From contig NZ_VMNW02000008.1 of assembly GCF_007713735.2 (NCBI RefSeq), forward strand, positions 104,083-168,082: a stretch of 64,000 nt of DNA, given 5' to 3'. The notes below the pieces were generated by a model, which saw nothing but the letters and a program-made list of their open reading frames with translations, was not told the DNA's origin and searched no databases. This document shows, in pieces, positions 33,659 to 41,834 of this stretch (the stretch's first letter is position 1; each line of letters opens with the position of its first letter). Origin of the DNA: Amycolatopsis acidicola (GTDB lineage: Bacteria > Actinomycetota > Actinomycetes > Mycobacteriales > Pseudonocardiaceae). The translations under genes were made by a program, and so were the position numbers.

Positions 33659-34828
33659 TCACGCGCTCCGATCGTTGTCGAGGCATTCCTGATACCACCG
33701 GTAGAACTCGATCGCCGGCGACTGGTGGTGCGGATTGAGCGGCCCCGGCTGGTAGGAGGAAGTGTTCATGCCACGCTGGACGTTCTCGCAGAGCTCCTTG
33801 TCCTGCCGCATGGTGATGTCGAACAAGCTCTTGAGCTTCTCGACGTCGTAGTCGACGCCTTCCTGAGCGGCGTCGGCGACGAACCAGTACTGGCTGAGCA
33901 GCGTCCGCTCCGGACCCAGCGGCTTGATGCTCCAGAGCCACGCGTGGTCACGCAGCACGGTGAGGTGCCCACTCGGCTGCCAGAACAGCTGCACATCCGG
34001 CGGATCGGCCAGCTCGGCGCCCTTGACCCGGGGGGACGGCACCGTGCATACGTAGTCCGACTGGGAGGGACCGACCTCGATGAGCGCCCACTCGTCCTCG
34101 GAGAACAGCTTGGGCGGGTTGTCCAAGTCCTCCACCACCGTGAACCCGGTGAACGGGTCGCCGCCGCCGTAGCGCTCGGCCAGCTCCGGGTGGTTCAGGG
34201 CACAGTGGTAGCACTCGTGGTCGTTCTCGTTGACGACCTTCCAGTTGGCTTCGATCTCCATGTGTTCGACCGCGGCCAGCTTCATCCGGTCGAAGTCGTA
34301 GCCGAGAATGCCACTCTCGGGCGTGACCAGGTCGGCGGCGAGCTCAGCGACCGAGGTGGGACGGGACTCGGCGAACGACACGAAGATCAGGCCGTGGAAG
34401 TCCTCGACCCAGGCGTTCTGAAGACGCCACTGGGAGACGTTCGTTCCTTCCGGCATGCGGGTGGCCGAAAGACACACCCCGTCCTTTTTGGAGAACGTCC
34501 AGCCGTGGTAGTTGCACATGAGGTTCCGGCCGGCACGCCCCCGCTCGGAGGTGACGATCGGATGCCCCCGGTGCGGGCAGACGTTGTAGTACGCCGTCAA
34601 GTTCTGGTCGGCTCCACGGGTGATGACGAGTTCGTCGTCACCCAGCCGGTACGTGATGAACGAGTTCGGTTCGTCGAGTTCGGATGTGTGGCCCGCGAAG
34701 TGCCAGCGGGGCCGGAAGACCGCTTTGACGTCCTTCCGAAGCCAGTCCGCGTCGATGAAGCGGTCCTTCGGCGGCCCGACATAGAAGACGTGCTCCTCGT
34801 CCGTGGCAGGCGATACTGGTGTGGACAT
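33659..34828 (-). CDS. Rieske non-haem iron oxygenase, large subunit
   Basis: 389 residues. The Rieske [2Fe-2S] site is CPHRGH plus CNYHGW at residues about 85-110. The mononuclear iron site is NENDHECYHCALNHPEL, close to the ENYxECYHC pattern of glycine-betaine, choline and carnitine oxygenases. Ring-hydroxylating enzymes usually need a separate beta subunit; none is adjacent, consistent with the single-subunit-type betaine demethylases. The reductase gene lies 100 bp upstream. Substrate inference: a quaternary amine such as glycine betaine, proline betaine or hydroxyproline betaine, releasing formaldehyde by N-demethylation. The nearby bet-like and hydroxyproline-like genes fit, but an aromatic acid is not excluded. 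Confidence 0.88.
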   Translation of the reverse strand: MSTPVSPATDEEHVFYVGPPKDRFIDADWLRKDVKAVFRPRWHFAGHTSELDEPNSFITYRLGDDELVITRGADQNLTAYYNVCPHRGHPIVTSERGRAGRNLMCNYHGWTFSKKDGVCLSATRMPEGTNVSQWRLQNAWVEDFHGLIFVSFAESRPTSVAELAADLVTPESGILGYDFDRMKLAAVEHMEIEANWKVVNENDHECYHCALNHPELAERYGGGDPFTGFTVVEDLDNPPKLFSEDEWALIEVGPSQSDYVCTVPSPRVKGAELADPPDVQLFWQPSGHLTVLRDHAWLWSIKPLGPERTLLSQYWFVADAAQEGVDYDVEKLKSLFDITMRQDKELCENVQRGMNTSSYQPGPLNPHHQSPAIEFYRWYQECLDNDRSA

Positions 34829-34928
34829 TTTCTGGTCCTCCCTGGTGATTCAACAACAGGCGCGATGTGCGGTCCCCGGCCGAATTTCCGTGATACGACG
34901 AATCGCGGAAAATAGAGCCGGAAGCGTC

Positions 34929-35909
34929 TTACAGGTCGAGAATCAGCCGCTCGCTGACCGCGCGCGAGCAGCACAACATCATGGTCTGGCTCTCCAGACG
35001 CTCCTCTTCGGAAAGAACCGAGTCCCGGTGTTCCGGAATACCTTGCAGCACCGCGGTTTCACACGTGCCGCACACGCCCTCTTGGCACACCGTGGTCACC
35101 GAGACCCCGATCCGGGACAGCGCCTGCACGATGGTTTCTTCGGATTCGACTCGAACCGACTTGTTGGATCGCGCAAGTACGACTTCGAATGAGCCGGACT
35201 GCGACGCCGGCTGCTCCTGGGGCGCGAATCGTTCTATGTGGAGTACGCCGCGCGGCCAGTTCTCCGACTGCTCCTCGACAGCGCGCAGCATGGCGGGCGG
35301 ACCACACGCGTAGACGGCGTCCCCGGCTTCGAGCAGTGCGGTGAACTGGGCGATGTCGAGGAGGCCGTGGGTGTCCTGCGGGTGGAGCACGACACGGTCG
35401 TCGGCGTAGGTCCTGAGGTCCTCCGCGAAGGCCATGCTCGAGAGCGAGCGTCCACCGTAGAGCAACTTCCAGGGCTTGTGCTCCGGGAGCGTTCTGACCA
35501 TCGCCAGCAGTGGGGTGATTCCGATTCCCCCCGCGATGAAGTAGTAACTGTCCGCGTCGACGAGCGGGAACTGGTTCCGGGGTACGCCGACCTCGAGCAC
35601 GAGGCCGGGTTCCGCGCGGTGCATCCAGCTGGAGCCGCCCCGGCCGTCCGCCTCGAGCTGCACGGCGATGGTCCACTCGTCGCGCACCCGGGGATCGCCA
35701 CACAGTGAGTACTGCCTGGGCCCAACCCCCGGCACGTACACGTCGATGTGCGAGCCGGGTTCCCAAGCGGGGAGGGACGTGCCCGATTCCGGGCGCAGCA
35801 TCAGAGCCCGCACGCCGGAAGAGGCGTTGTGCACCGAGTGAACGACCACGCGCAGCACCGAGCCGGCCTGCGCCCGCGCGTCCTGCGCCTCGGACGTGGA
35901 AGAAAGCAT
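34929..35909 (-). CDS. Oxygenase reductase (flavin / NAD / [2Fe-2S] ferredoxin)
   Basis: 326 residues from the ATG at 35909; the frame to 36035 adds 42 unrelated residues. Order: flavin domain with RQYSLCGDP, NAD domain with YYFIAGGIGITPLLAMVR and AVYACGPPAMLRA, and a C-terminal plant-type ferredoxin with CQEGVCGTCETAV and a final Cys in MMLCCSRA. This is the phthalate-dioxygenase-reductase layout, which supplies electrons to Rieske oxygenases. It sits upstream of the oxygenase on the same strand. A GTAACCGGTA site lies about 80 bp upstream of its start, which may place this pair under the GntR system. Confidence 0.92.
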   Translation of the reverse strand: MLSSTSEAQDARAQAGSVLRVVVHSVHNASSGVRALMLRPESGTSLPAWEPGSHIDVYVPGVGPRQYSLCGDPRVRDEWTIAVQLEADGRGGSSWMHRAEPGLVLEVGVPRNQFPLVDADSYYFIAGGIGITPLLAMVRTLPEHKPWKLLYGGRSLSSMAFAEDLRTYADDRVVLHPQDTHGLLDIAQFTALLEAGDAVYACGPPAMLRAVEEQSENWPRGVLHIERFAPQEQPASQSGSFEVVLARSNKSVRVESEETIVQALSRIGVSVTTVCQEGVCGTCETAVLQGIPEHRDSVLSEEERLESQTMMLCCSRAVSERLILDL

Positions 35910-35987
35910 GGTCACCGCTTCAATCCCTCGATTCGCTCTGGGATGCGCGCCTGCGCCTCGATCGCTTACGAACTTCACCGTCTGTGA

Positions 35988-36012
35988 CTTGTAACCGGTA
36001 GTCGATAACACT
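35988..36012. promoter_or_regulatory. ACCGGT-type operator upstream of the reductase/oxygenase genes
   Basis: CTTGTAACCGGTAGTCGATAAC carries the same GTAACCGGTA core as the site before lyase B. It lies about 80 bp upstream of the reductase start and about 435 bp from the end of GntR copy 2. Confidence 0.5.
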
Positions 36013-36094
36013 ACACATCGAGCGCCTGGGGACACCAGAGGAAATCTTGCGGCGAGCGCCCCGCAGGCGAGGCGTCAGCAGGCGGACGGGGCCC

Positions 36095-36280
36095 ACCCGG
36101 GGGATGTCGCGCCAAGCTTGACGATGGTCGTTTGTGACTACTAAAATCTGGTTCCCACCAGCAAATCGTTCAAGCACACACAGCCGAAGCCGCTCCCCGC
36201 CAGGCAGTGGACGGACTTCTTGAAGGCGGCCGTAGCCGATCGAGAGATCTTCATCCAGCGGAAACATATGGCCACACAAG
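36095..36280 (-). pseudogene. Decayed 5' fragment of a DapA-family gene (copy of lyase B)
   Basis: The minus strand aligns base by base with the first third of lyase B. For example, CCGCTGGATGAAGATCTCTC here corresponds to CCGCTGAACGACGATCTCTC there, followed by GATCGGCTACGGCCGCCTTC against GATCAACTTCGACCGTCTGC. A translated scrap reads PLDEDLSIGYGRLQE against PLNDDLSINFDRLQE. After that the frame is broken and no full gene remains. Its position relative to GntR copy 2 is the same as that of lyase B relative to copy 1, so it is the relic of a duplicated cassette. Confidence 0.7.
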
Positions 36281-36295
36281 AAGCCCTTTCTCGAA

Positions 36296-36322
36296 GCAAT
36301 ACGTAACCGGTAACATGCTACA
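36296..36322. promoter_or_regulatory. Operator-like sequence retained from the duplicated cassette
   Basis: ATACGTAACCGGTAACATGC matches the lyase B operator (GTACGTAACCGGTAATATAC) and stands at the same place relative to the decayed lyase fragment. Confidence 0.5.
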
Positions 36323-36448
36323 TAGAGCTTTGCGTCCGTCCGCTTCACTGGGCGACTTACGGCTTTCGAGCGCAGCTCAAGCCAGACGCTCGGCCGGCGG
36401 GCATAGCGAGGTTTCGGCTCTCCGAGGCGCCGGACCTTCGACGACGGA

Positions 36449-37120
36449 TCAGTCCTCGGCGGGCTTGTTCCAATCGCCGGGGATGTGGCTCAGGTGCGCC
36501 AGCATCAGCGCCTCGGCCTTCTCGCCGTTGCCGGCGACGAGAGCGTCAAGGATCGGCCGGTGCTCCTCCGCGGACTCGATGAGCCGTCCTTGCCGGATCA
36601 GCTCGCTGAGCCCGCGTTGCGGAGTCTTGTCGCGCAGGTTCTCCACGATGCTGGTCAGGTGGTCGTTGCCCAGCATCGCGAGCAAACCGAGGTGGAACTG
36701 ACGATCGGCGTCGATGTAGAGGACCAGGTCCTCCTGGCGCGCGCCACGCACGATGTCGTCGGCCAGGGCACCGAACTCACTCGCCCTCGGCGACACCTTG
36801 CCCGTCTGTGCCAGCTGCCGCATGGCGGGAGCTTCGAGCATGACGCGCACCTGGTAGATGTCCACCAGGTCCTTGTCACTGACCGGGATGACGCGGTACC
36901 CCCGGTTGCGGACCGGTTCCATCAGCCCCTGCTGCACCAGGGTGAGCATCGCTTCGCGGACAGGACTGTTGGAGACCCCCAGCGTGGCCGCGAGGCCTGC
37001 CGCGGAATAGATCTCACCCGGCTTGATCTCGCCGACGAGGAGGCCCTTCCGGATCACGGCGAGCGCCTGCTCGCGGAGGCTCTCGTAACGCTGCAACTGA
37101 CTGGCCGGCTGAACAGTCAT
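36449..37120 (-). CDS. GntR-family regulator, FCD subfamily (copy 2)
   Basis: 223 residues from the ATG at 37120, which has GGGAGGAG upstream; the frame to 37708 runs through a pseudogene and is not real. The winged helix (YSAAGLAATLGVSNSPVREA) is identical to copy 1. Differences, 36 in total by my count, lie mainly in the sensor domain and C-terminus. The DNA site should therefore be shared, while the ligand could differ. It is the only intact gene of the duplicated cassette. It may act on copy 1's targets and on the Rieske reductase promoter next to it. A perfect GTTACCGGTAAC palindrome lies 53 bp upstream. Confidence 0.9.
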   Translation of the reverse strand: MTVQPASQLQRYESLREQALAVIRKGLLVGEIKPGEIYSAAGLAATLGVSNSPVREAMLTLVQQGLMEPVRNRGYRVIPVSDKDLVDIYQVRVMLEAPAMRQLAQTGKVSPRASEFGALADDIVRGARQEDLVLYIDADRQFHLGLLAMLGNDHLTSIVENLRDKTPQRGLSELIRQGRLIESAEEHRPILDALVAGNGEKAEALMLAHLSHIPGDWNKPAED

Positions 37121-37172
37121 GAACGCTCCTCCCAGACGGGTTGCCCCAAGCCGCCGTGACTCGTCCTCAAAT

Positions 37173-37184
37173 GTTACCGGTAAC
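37173..37184. promoter_or_regulatory. Perfect 12-bp palindrome upstream of GntR copy 2
   Basis: GTTACCGGTAAC, preceded by AAAT as in copy 1. It is the best-formed member of the ACCGGT family in the window. Confidence 0.65.
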
Positions 37185-37249
37185 GACGGCAAGGTGGAGC
37201 GCGACCGTCCGTCCGACGGCGTTTTCCTGAAAGCCGGCCCGCGATGATC

Positions 37250-37570
37250 ACGGCTCTCCCCTGCCCAGCGAGAACCAGGTCGTCTTGATTTCGGTGTACT
37301 GGTCGAACGCCTCGTGCCCTTGTCGCGGCCACCGAGGCAGCGAGACCGCCGTCCGTGCTGTCGGCCAGCGCGATGGTCTCCTGCTCGGTACTGAAAGTCA
37401 GGACCGACACCACCGGGCCGAAGGTTCTCTCGCGGACGACGTCCATCGATATTTGGCAACCCGAAATCACTCACGAGCGCCCCTCGGCGCACGAGCACTG
37501 TGCAGTTCGGCCGGAACATCCGGCGTAGCCTCCGTGGGACGCAGCGGTACATGTTGTCGGCAACCGAAGG
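37250..37570 (-). pseudogene. Aldehyde dehydrogenase relic (cassette copy 2)
   Basis: Minus-strand fragments match the ALDH at 3899-5377: VRERTFGPVVSVLTFSTEQE against REEIFGPVVSVLTFDTEEQ, then GLAASV, then after an internal deletion and a frame change HEAFDQYTEIKTTWFSL against LEAFEQYTELKTTWFSL. About 50 residues between GLAASV and the C-terminus are gone. A short stretch around the catalytic region (RPNCTVLV) may also survive near 37500. It lies upstream of GntR copy 2 just as the intact ALDH lies upstream of copy 1. Confidence 0.85.
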
Positions 37571-37706
37571 ATTTCGCCGATACTCGACAGCTGGTATGTC
37601 AGCGTGAAACGTGAAGCCGCTGGTGGGATTTCGGCTACTTCGCTTCCAGCATGTCAGTTCCGCCTGAAGACTGACCCTCTGGTTCCGGGTGAATGTTGAC
37701 CCACCC

Positions 37707-38957
37707 ATGAACGATCATGAGGTGTTGAACGTGGAGGACTGGGCGGAGATCCGCCGGTTGCATCGGGCTGAGGGGATGGCGATTCGGGCCATCGCTCGCA
37801 GGCTGGGGATCTCGAAGAACACGGTGAAGAAGGCGTTGGCCTCGCATGAGCCGCCGCGGTATGAGCGGGCAGCGAAGGGGTCGATTGTGGATGCTGTGGA
37901 GCCCCAGATCCGGGCGTTGCTGTCGGAATTCCCGGAGATGCCCTCGACGGTGATCATGGAGCGGATCGGCTGGGAACGTGGGAAGACGGTGTTCTTCGAG
38001 CGGGTGCAGCAATTGCGGCCGTTGTTCACACCGGCGGATCCGGCATCGCGGACGGAGTATCAGCCGGGCGAGCTCGCGCAGTGCGATCTGTGGTTCCCGC
38101 CGGCGGATGTGCCGCTTGGGTTCGGCCAGACCGGCCGGCCACCGGTGCTGGTGATGGTGGCGGGCTATTCACGGATGATCACAGCTGTGATGTTGCCGTC
38201 GCGGCAGTCACCGGACTTGCTGGCCGGGCATTGGACCTTGATCAGTGGCTGGGGCCGGGTTCCCAAAGCGCTGGTCTGGGACAACGAGTCCGCGGTCGGG
38301 CAGTGGCGCGGCGGGAAACCGCAGCTGACCGAGCCGATGAACGCGTTCCGCGGAACGCTGGGCATCAAGGTGATCCAGTGCCGTCCCCGAGATCCGGAGT
38401 CGAAAGGCCTGGTCGAGCGGGCTAACGGCTATCTGGAGACTTCGTTCCTGCCCGGGCGTTCGTTCACCAGCCCGGGAGATTTCAACAGCCAGCTCGCGGG
38501 CTGGCTCGAGCGGGCGAACCAGCGCCAGCACCGCCGTCTGGGTTGCCGACCGCTGGACCGGTGGGGCGCGGACCGTTCAGCGATGCTGGCGTTGCCGCCG
38601 ATCGCGCCGGTGACCGGCTGGCGGCTGAGCACCCGACTGCCGCGGGATCACTACGTCCGGCTTGATTCCAACGACTACTCGGTCCACCCGAGCGCGGTCG
38701 GCCGCCGGGTCCAGATCGCCGCAGACCTCGCCGAGGTGGTGGTGACCTGCGATAACACGCAGGTTGCCCAGCATGCCCGCTGCTGGGCCGATCACCAGAG
38801 CATCACCGACCCCGCCCACGCTGCCGCAGCAGCCCAGATGCGCCAGGCCCGCCGCCTGGTCGCGATCCCCAAGGCCGACACGAGCGTCGAACACCGGCAC
38901 CTGGCCGACTACGACCGCCTGTTCGGACTCACCGGCAGCGACGAGGAGATCGCCTGA
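37707..38957 (+). CDS. istA: IS21-family transposase
   Basis: 416 residues from the ATG at 37707 directly after the left terminal repeat; a GTG at 37689 is an alternative within the repeat. The N-terminal helix-turn-helix reads MAIRAIARRLGISKNTVKKA. The DDE integrase core has the first Asp in GELAQCDLWFPP, the second in ALVWDNESAVGQW and the Glu in PRDPESKGLVERANGYLE. The C-terminal SH3-like part is typical (RLDSNDYSVHPSAVGRRV). It performs cut-and-insert reactions of the element with IstB's help. Its stop overlaps the istB start by one base (TGATG). Confidence 0.95.
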   Translation: MNDHEVLNVEDWAEIRRLHRAEGMAIRAIARRLGISKNTVKKALASHEPPRYERAAKGSIVDAVEPQIRALLSEFPEMPSTVIMERIGWERGKTVFFERVQQLRPLFTPADPASRTEYQPGELAQCDLWFPPADVPLGFGQTGRPPVLVMVAGYSRMITAVMLPSRQSPDLLAGHWTLISGWGRVPKALVWDNESAVGQWRGGKPQLTEPMNAFRGTLGIKVIQCRPRDPESKGLVERANGYLETSFLPGRSFTSPGDFNSQLAGWLERANQRQHRRLGCRPLDRWGADRSAMLALPPIAPVTGWRLSTRLPRDHYVRLDSNDYSVHPSAVGRRVQIAADLAEVVVTCDNTQVAQHARCWADHQSITDPAHAAAAAQMRQARRLVAIPKADTSVEHRHLADYDRLFGLTGSDEEIA

Positions 38958-39817
38958 TGACCACAACGAAAACGACCGCGAAAACCAGCGGCCGCAACAT
39001 CGAGGGCGAGATCGCCTATCTCACCCGCGCCCTGAAGGCCCCGTCGCTGGGCCAGGCCGTCGAACGGCTCGCCGAGCGAGCCCGCGCCGAGTCCTGGACA
39101 CACGAGGAGTTCCTCGCCGCCTGCCTGCAACGCGAGGTCGCCGCCCGCGAGTCCCACGGCGGGGAAGGCCGGATCCGCTCCGCCCGGTTCCCGGCACGGA
39201 AATCGTTGGAGGAGTTCGACTTCGACCACCAACGCTCGCTCAAACGCGACACAATCACCCACCTCGGAACTCTGGACTTTATTGCAGGGAAAGAGAATGT
39301 GGTGTTCCTCGGCCCACCCGGGACCGGGAAAACGCACCTGTCAATCGGGCTTGGCATACGCGCCTGCCAGGCCGGGCACCGAGTCGCGTTCGCCACCGCC
39401 GCCGAATGGGTCGCCCGTCTCGCCGACGCCCACCACGCCGGCAAGCTGCAGGCAGAACTCATCAAACTCGGCCGGATCCCGCTGATCATCGTGGACGAGG
39501 TCGGCTACATCCCCTTCGAGGCCGAAGCCGCGAACCTGTTCTTCCAGCTCGTCTCGTCCCGCTATGAACGAGCCAGCCTGATCGTCACCAGCAACAAGCC
39601 CTTCGGCCGCTGGGGCGAAGTCTTCGGCGACGACGTCGTCGCAGCAGCCATGATCGACCGCCTCGTCCACCACGCCGAAGTCATCTCCATGAAGGGAGAC
39701 AGCTACCGCCTCAAAGACCGAGACCTCGGCCGCGTCCACCGGCCACCAAAACCAACGACTAACAACCACCAACCCGGATGGGTCAACCTTCACCCGGAAC
39801 AACCGGGTCAGACTTAG
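38957..39817 (+). CDS. istB: IS21-family transposition helper ATPase
   Basis: 286 residues, somewhat longer than the usual 250-260. AAA+ fold with Walker A FLGPPGTGKTHLSIGLG, Walker B PLIIVDEVGYIPF, and the sensor region LIVTSNKPFGRWGEVFGDD. It binds target DNA and stimulates IstA. Its 3' end runs into the right terminal repeat region. Confidence 0.95.
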   Translation: MTTTKTTAKTSGRNIEGEIAYLTRALKAPSLGQAVERLAERARAESWTHEEFLAACLQREVAARESHGGEGRIRSARFPARKSLEEFDFDHQRSLKRDTITHLGTLDFIAGKENVVFLGPPGTGKTHLSIGLGIRACQAGHRVAFATAAEWVARLADAHHAGKLQAELIKLGRIPLIIVDEVGYIPFEAEAANLFFQLVSSRYERASLIVTSNKPFGRWGEVFGDDVVAAAMIDRLVHHAEVISMKGDSYRLKDRDLGRVHRPPKPTTNNHQPGWVNLHPEQPGQT

Positions 39818-39830
39818 ACCGGAGTTGACA

Positions 39831-40374
39831 CAGCACCCTCGGCACACTCGAACCTCGTGTCCGCAGTGCCCGCCGAACCGGCGCGGCTCACCTCTCACCG
39901 ATAGACGCAGCCGTGGACATGCGCGTGATCTTTGCGATGCCGTCGACACTGGAGACGCGTCCCTGGCGAGGCTTGAGATGGGGTTGCGGCTGAGCAAGCA
40001 CGAACGGTCCAGCAGGCGTTCCACGGGCTCACGCGGTTGGTCGTCAGTTCGACGATAGTTGGCTATGCCGACTTGGATCGAACCTGCGAGCCCCACCGAT
40101 TCGCCGACCAGCCGTTTCACCGGCCTCACCGACGAGCTGGATCTCGACGAACGCGAACAGCGAGCTTACGCGTTCATCCAGATACTCGAAGCCATCGCGA
40201 GGGAACCAAGGAGCGGTGGGCACCGCGGACCGACGGCGACGCATTCCATTGCCATGCCGTGCCTTCGGAACCAGTGGCCTCCCAACTGGGCGCACTTAGC
40301 TGTCACTCTTAGAAAATCCAACCGCTGGTGGACGGCCCTCCAGGGCTGACCAGCAACCCCGGCGACGGGCTGGG
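39831..40374. other. Gene-poor stretch between IS21 element and ferredoxin
   Basis: No gene with a recognisable family. One plus-strand frame (40065-40349) is described separately. The rest shows no structured repeat or clear promoter. It is probably old insertion-prone DNA at the edge of the P450 island. Confidence 0.5.
40065..40349 (+). CDS. Doubtful small ORF
   Basis: The first 45 codons (MPTWIEPASPTDSPTSRF..., DELDLDEREQRAYAFIQILE) have the high third-position GC of real genes here; the second half does not. No ribosome-binding site or family match. It may be a fragment of a decayed gene next to the insertion sequence, or chance. Confidence 0.2.
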   Translation: MPTWIEPASPTDSPTSRFTGLTDELDLDEREQRAYAFIQILEAIAREPRSGGHRGPTATHSIAMPCLRNQWPPNWAHLAVTLRKSNRWWTALQG

Positions 40375-40566
40375 TCAATCATGGAGCTGGATCGCGATCT
40401 CAGGACAAGCTTGCGCGCCGAAGCGGGCCTGCTCTTCGAGGTTCGCCGGCACCTCAGTCGATTTCGTCACGTTGTAGCCCAGGTCATCCAGTTCGTAGAC
40501 CTCCGGTGCACGCGCGGCGCACAAGGCATGTCCGACACATCGTTCCTGGTCGACTGTCGCTCGCAT
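40375..40566 (-). CDS. 3Fe-4S-type ferredoxin for cytochrome P450
   Basis: 63 residues. It has CVGHALC at residues 10-16 and ACPEIAI near the C-terminus, so one Cys of a 4Fe-4S set is replaced by another residue, as in P450-linked [3Fe-4S] ferredoxins. The ATG at 40566 follows GGGAGAAGG. It is 13 bp downstream of the P450 stop, a usual pairing. No ferredoxin reductase is beside it, so a general one must serve. Confidence 0.92.
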   Translation of the reverse strand: MRATVDQERCVGHALCAARAPEVYELDDLGYNVTKSTEVPANLEEQARFGAQACPEIAIQLHD

Positions 40567-40579
40567 TTCCTTCTCCCTT

Positions 40580-41806
40580 CTACACAGGCTCGAACTCGAT
40601 GACCGCGGTCTGCCAGCCGCCGAAGCCTCCCCAGTTGGGATAGGCGACGACCTCGTCCTCGACCACCGAGTAGTCCGGGATCTTTTCGAGCAGTTGCCGG
40701 ATCGCCACCTGGAACTCCAGGCGAGCCAGATGCGATCCCGGGCAACGGTGGATGCCCGAACCGAAGCTCAGGTGGCGGTTGGGGAACCGATCGATGCGAA
40801 AGGTCAGGGGGTCGTCGAACTGTGCCGGGTCCCGGTTGGCAGCAGCCTCGCTCAGCAGGACCCGATCGCCCGGCCGCATCGGGCAGCCCTCGAACTCGAT
40901 GCCAGTCGCGACCGTGCGGGAGTGGCTGCGGGCCGGTGGGTACATCCGGAGGAACTCTTCGGTGGCGATCTCGAGCAGTCCGGGTTCATCGAGCAGGCGG
41001 CGCCGGTCGTCCGGGTTTCGGCCAAGATGCAGGATGCCGGCCGCGATAAGGGAAGCGCTGGTCTCGACTCCTCCGCCGACGAGAAGGTTGAGGACAGCTT
41101 CCGCGCGTTCCTCAGGGATCAGCTCGCCATCGATCTCGCCGACGGCGATCCGCGTAATGACGTCATCGCCGGGTTCCGCTCGCCGACGCTGGATCTCCTC
41201 CCGGACCCGCCGGTAAATCCACTGCTGCGACTCGTAAGCCGCTTCGAACTCGGCGGAGCCGACCGGATAGCCGAGCAGGTCGTGGTAGGTCTGAGCGATC
41301 GTCTTCCACTCTTCTCGCGGAAAGCCCAGCCATTCGAGGGCCACGGCGGCCGGTAACGGATTCGCGAAATCCTCGATCACATTCATCCGGCCGCGAGTAA
41401 GGACCTGGTCCAGGTAGCGCGCGGTCCAGTACTCGATACGCGGCAGAAGCCGGCGCGCACTGGCTGGGGAAAGGTCCGGGCCGACGAGATTCCGGTAGTG
41501 ACGCCATTCCGGTGGGTCCATTTCTTCGGGATCGAGTCGTTGCGCCTTCATCGGCGCGAGGATCATCGCCGAGTACTCCGGATCGCGACGGGCCGAGGAG
41601 AAGTTCTTCCAGTCGCGGAACGCGCTGGTGACCTGATCGTACCCGGTTACGACCCAGTGCCCGCCGAAATGCCGGCTCCATCCGACAGGACAGCTCGAAC
41701 GCAGTGAATCCAGCTCTTCGTTGCAGCTCCGGTCGTCGTGGGCCGCCGCGTAGTTGAAGTGCGTGTAAACGCCACCGGGCGGCTGTGCGTCATGGTTTTC
41801 AGTCAT
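40580..41806 (-). CDS. Cytochrome P450 monooxygenase
   Basis: 408 residues from the ATG at 41806 with AAGAGGGAACC upstream. The haem-ligand loop is FGSGIHRCPGSHLARLE, the K-helix ExxR is in EEFLRMYPPARSHSR, and the I-helix has GGVETSAS with Glu and Thr in the acid-alcohol positions. It is a soluble bacterial class I enzyme that uses the ferredoxin downstream. It lies 28 bp downstream of the NDMA-type alcohol dehydrogenase, followed upstream by an ALDH. So it probably hydroxylates a methyl or methylene carbon that these enzymes oxidise further to a carboxylate. The substrate is unknown; terpenoids or alkyl compounds fit the AtuA and CoA-transferase genes upstream. Confidence 0.93.
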   Translation of the reverse strand: MTENHDAQPPGGVYTHFNYAAAHDDRSCNEELDSLRSSCPVGWSRHFGGHWVVTGYDQVTSAFRDWKNFSSARRDPEYSAMILAPMKAQRLDPEEMDPPEWRHYRNLVGPDLSPASARRLLPRIEYWTARYLDQVLTRGRMNVIEDFANPLPAAVALEWLGFPREEWKTIAQTYHDLLGYPVGSAEFEAAYESQQWIYRRVREEIQRRRAEPGDDVITRIAVGEIDGELIPEERAEAVLNLLVGGGVETSASLIAAGILHLGRNPDDRRRLLDEPGLLEIATEEFLRMYPPARSHSRTVATGIEFEGCPMRPGDRVLLSEAAANRDPAQFDDPLTFRIDRFPNRHLSFGSGIHRCPGSHLARLEFQVAIRQLLEKIPDYSVVEDEVVAYPNWGGFGGWQTAVIEFEPV

Positions 41807-41834
41807 GGTTCCCTCTTGCCTTTCCGGTGGACAA

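Larger units (their letters stand above)
37652..39830 (+). mobile_element. Complete IS21-family insertion sequence
   Basis: The element is 2179 bp long with long imperfect terminal inverted repeats of about 55 bp (37652-37706 and 39776-39830). Both start TGTCA, and both contain GTTCCGGGTGAA and GTTGACCCA. It carries istA and istB. The 5-bp sequence CAGCA occurs directly on both sides (37647-37651 and 39831-39835), a target-site duplication within the size range of the family. Intact genes, ends and duplication suggest a recent or still active insertion. Confidence 0.93.

Noticed and set aside
36449..37708. A 419-residue GntR protein
   Set aside because: The extra 196 codons run through the ALDH relic in the wrong frame; copy 1 and the ribosome-binding site fix the start at 37120.
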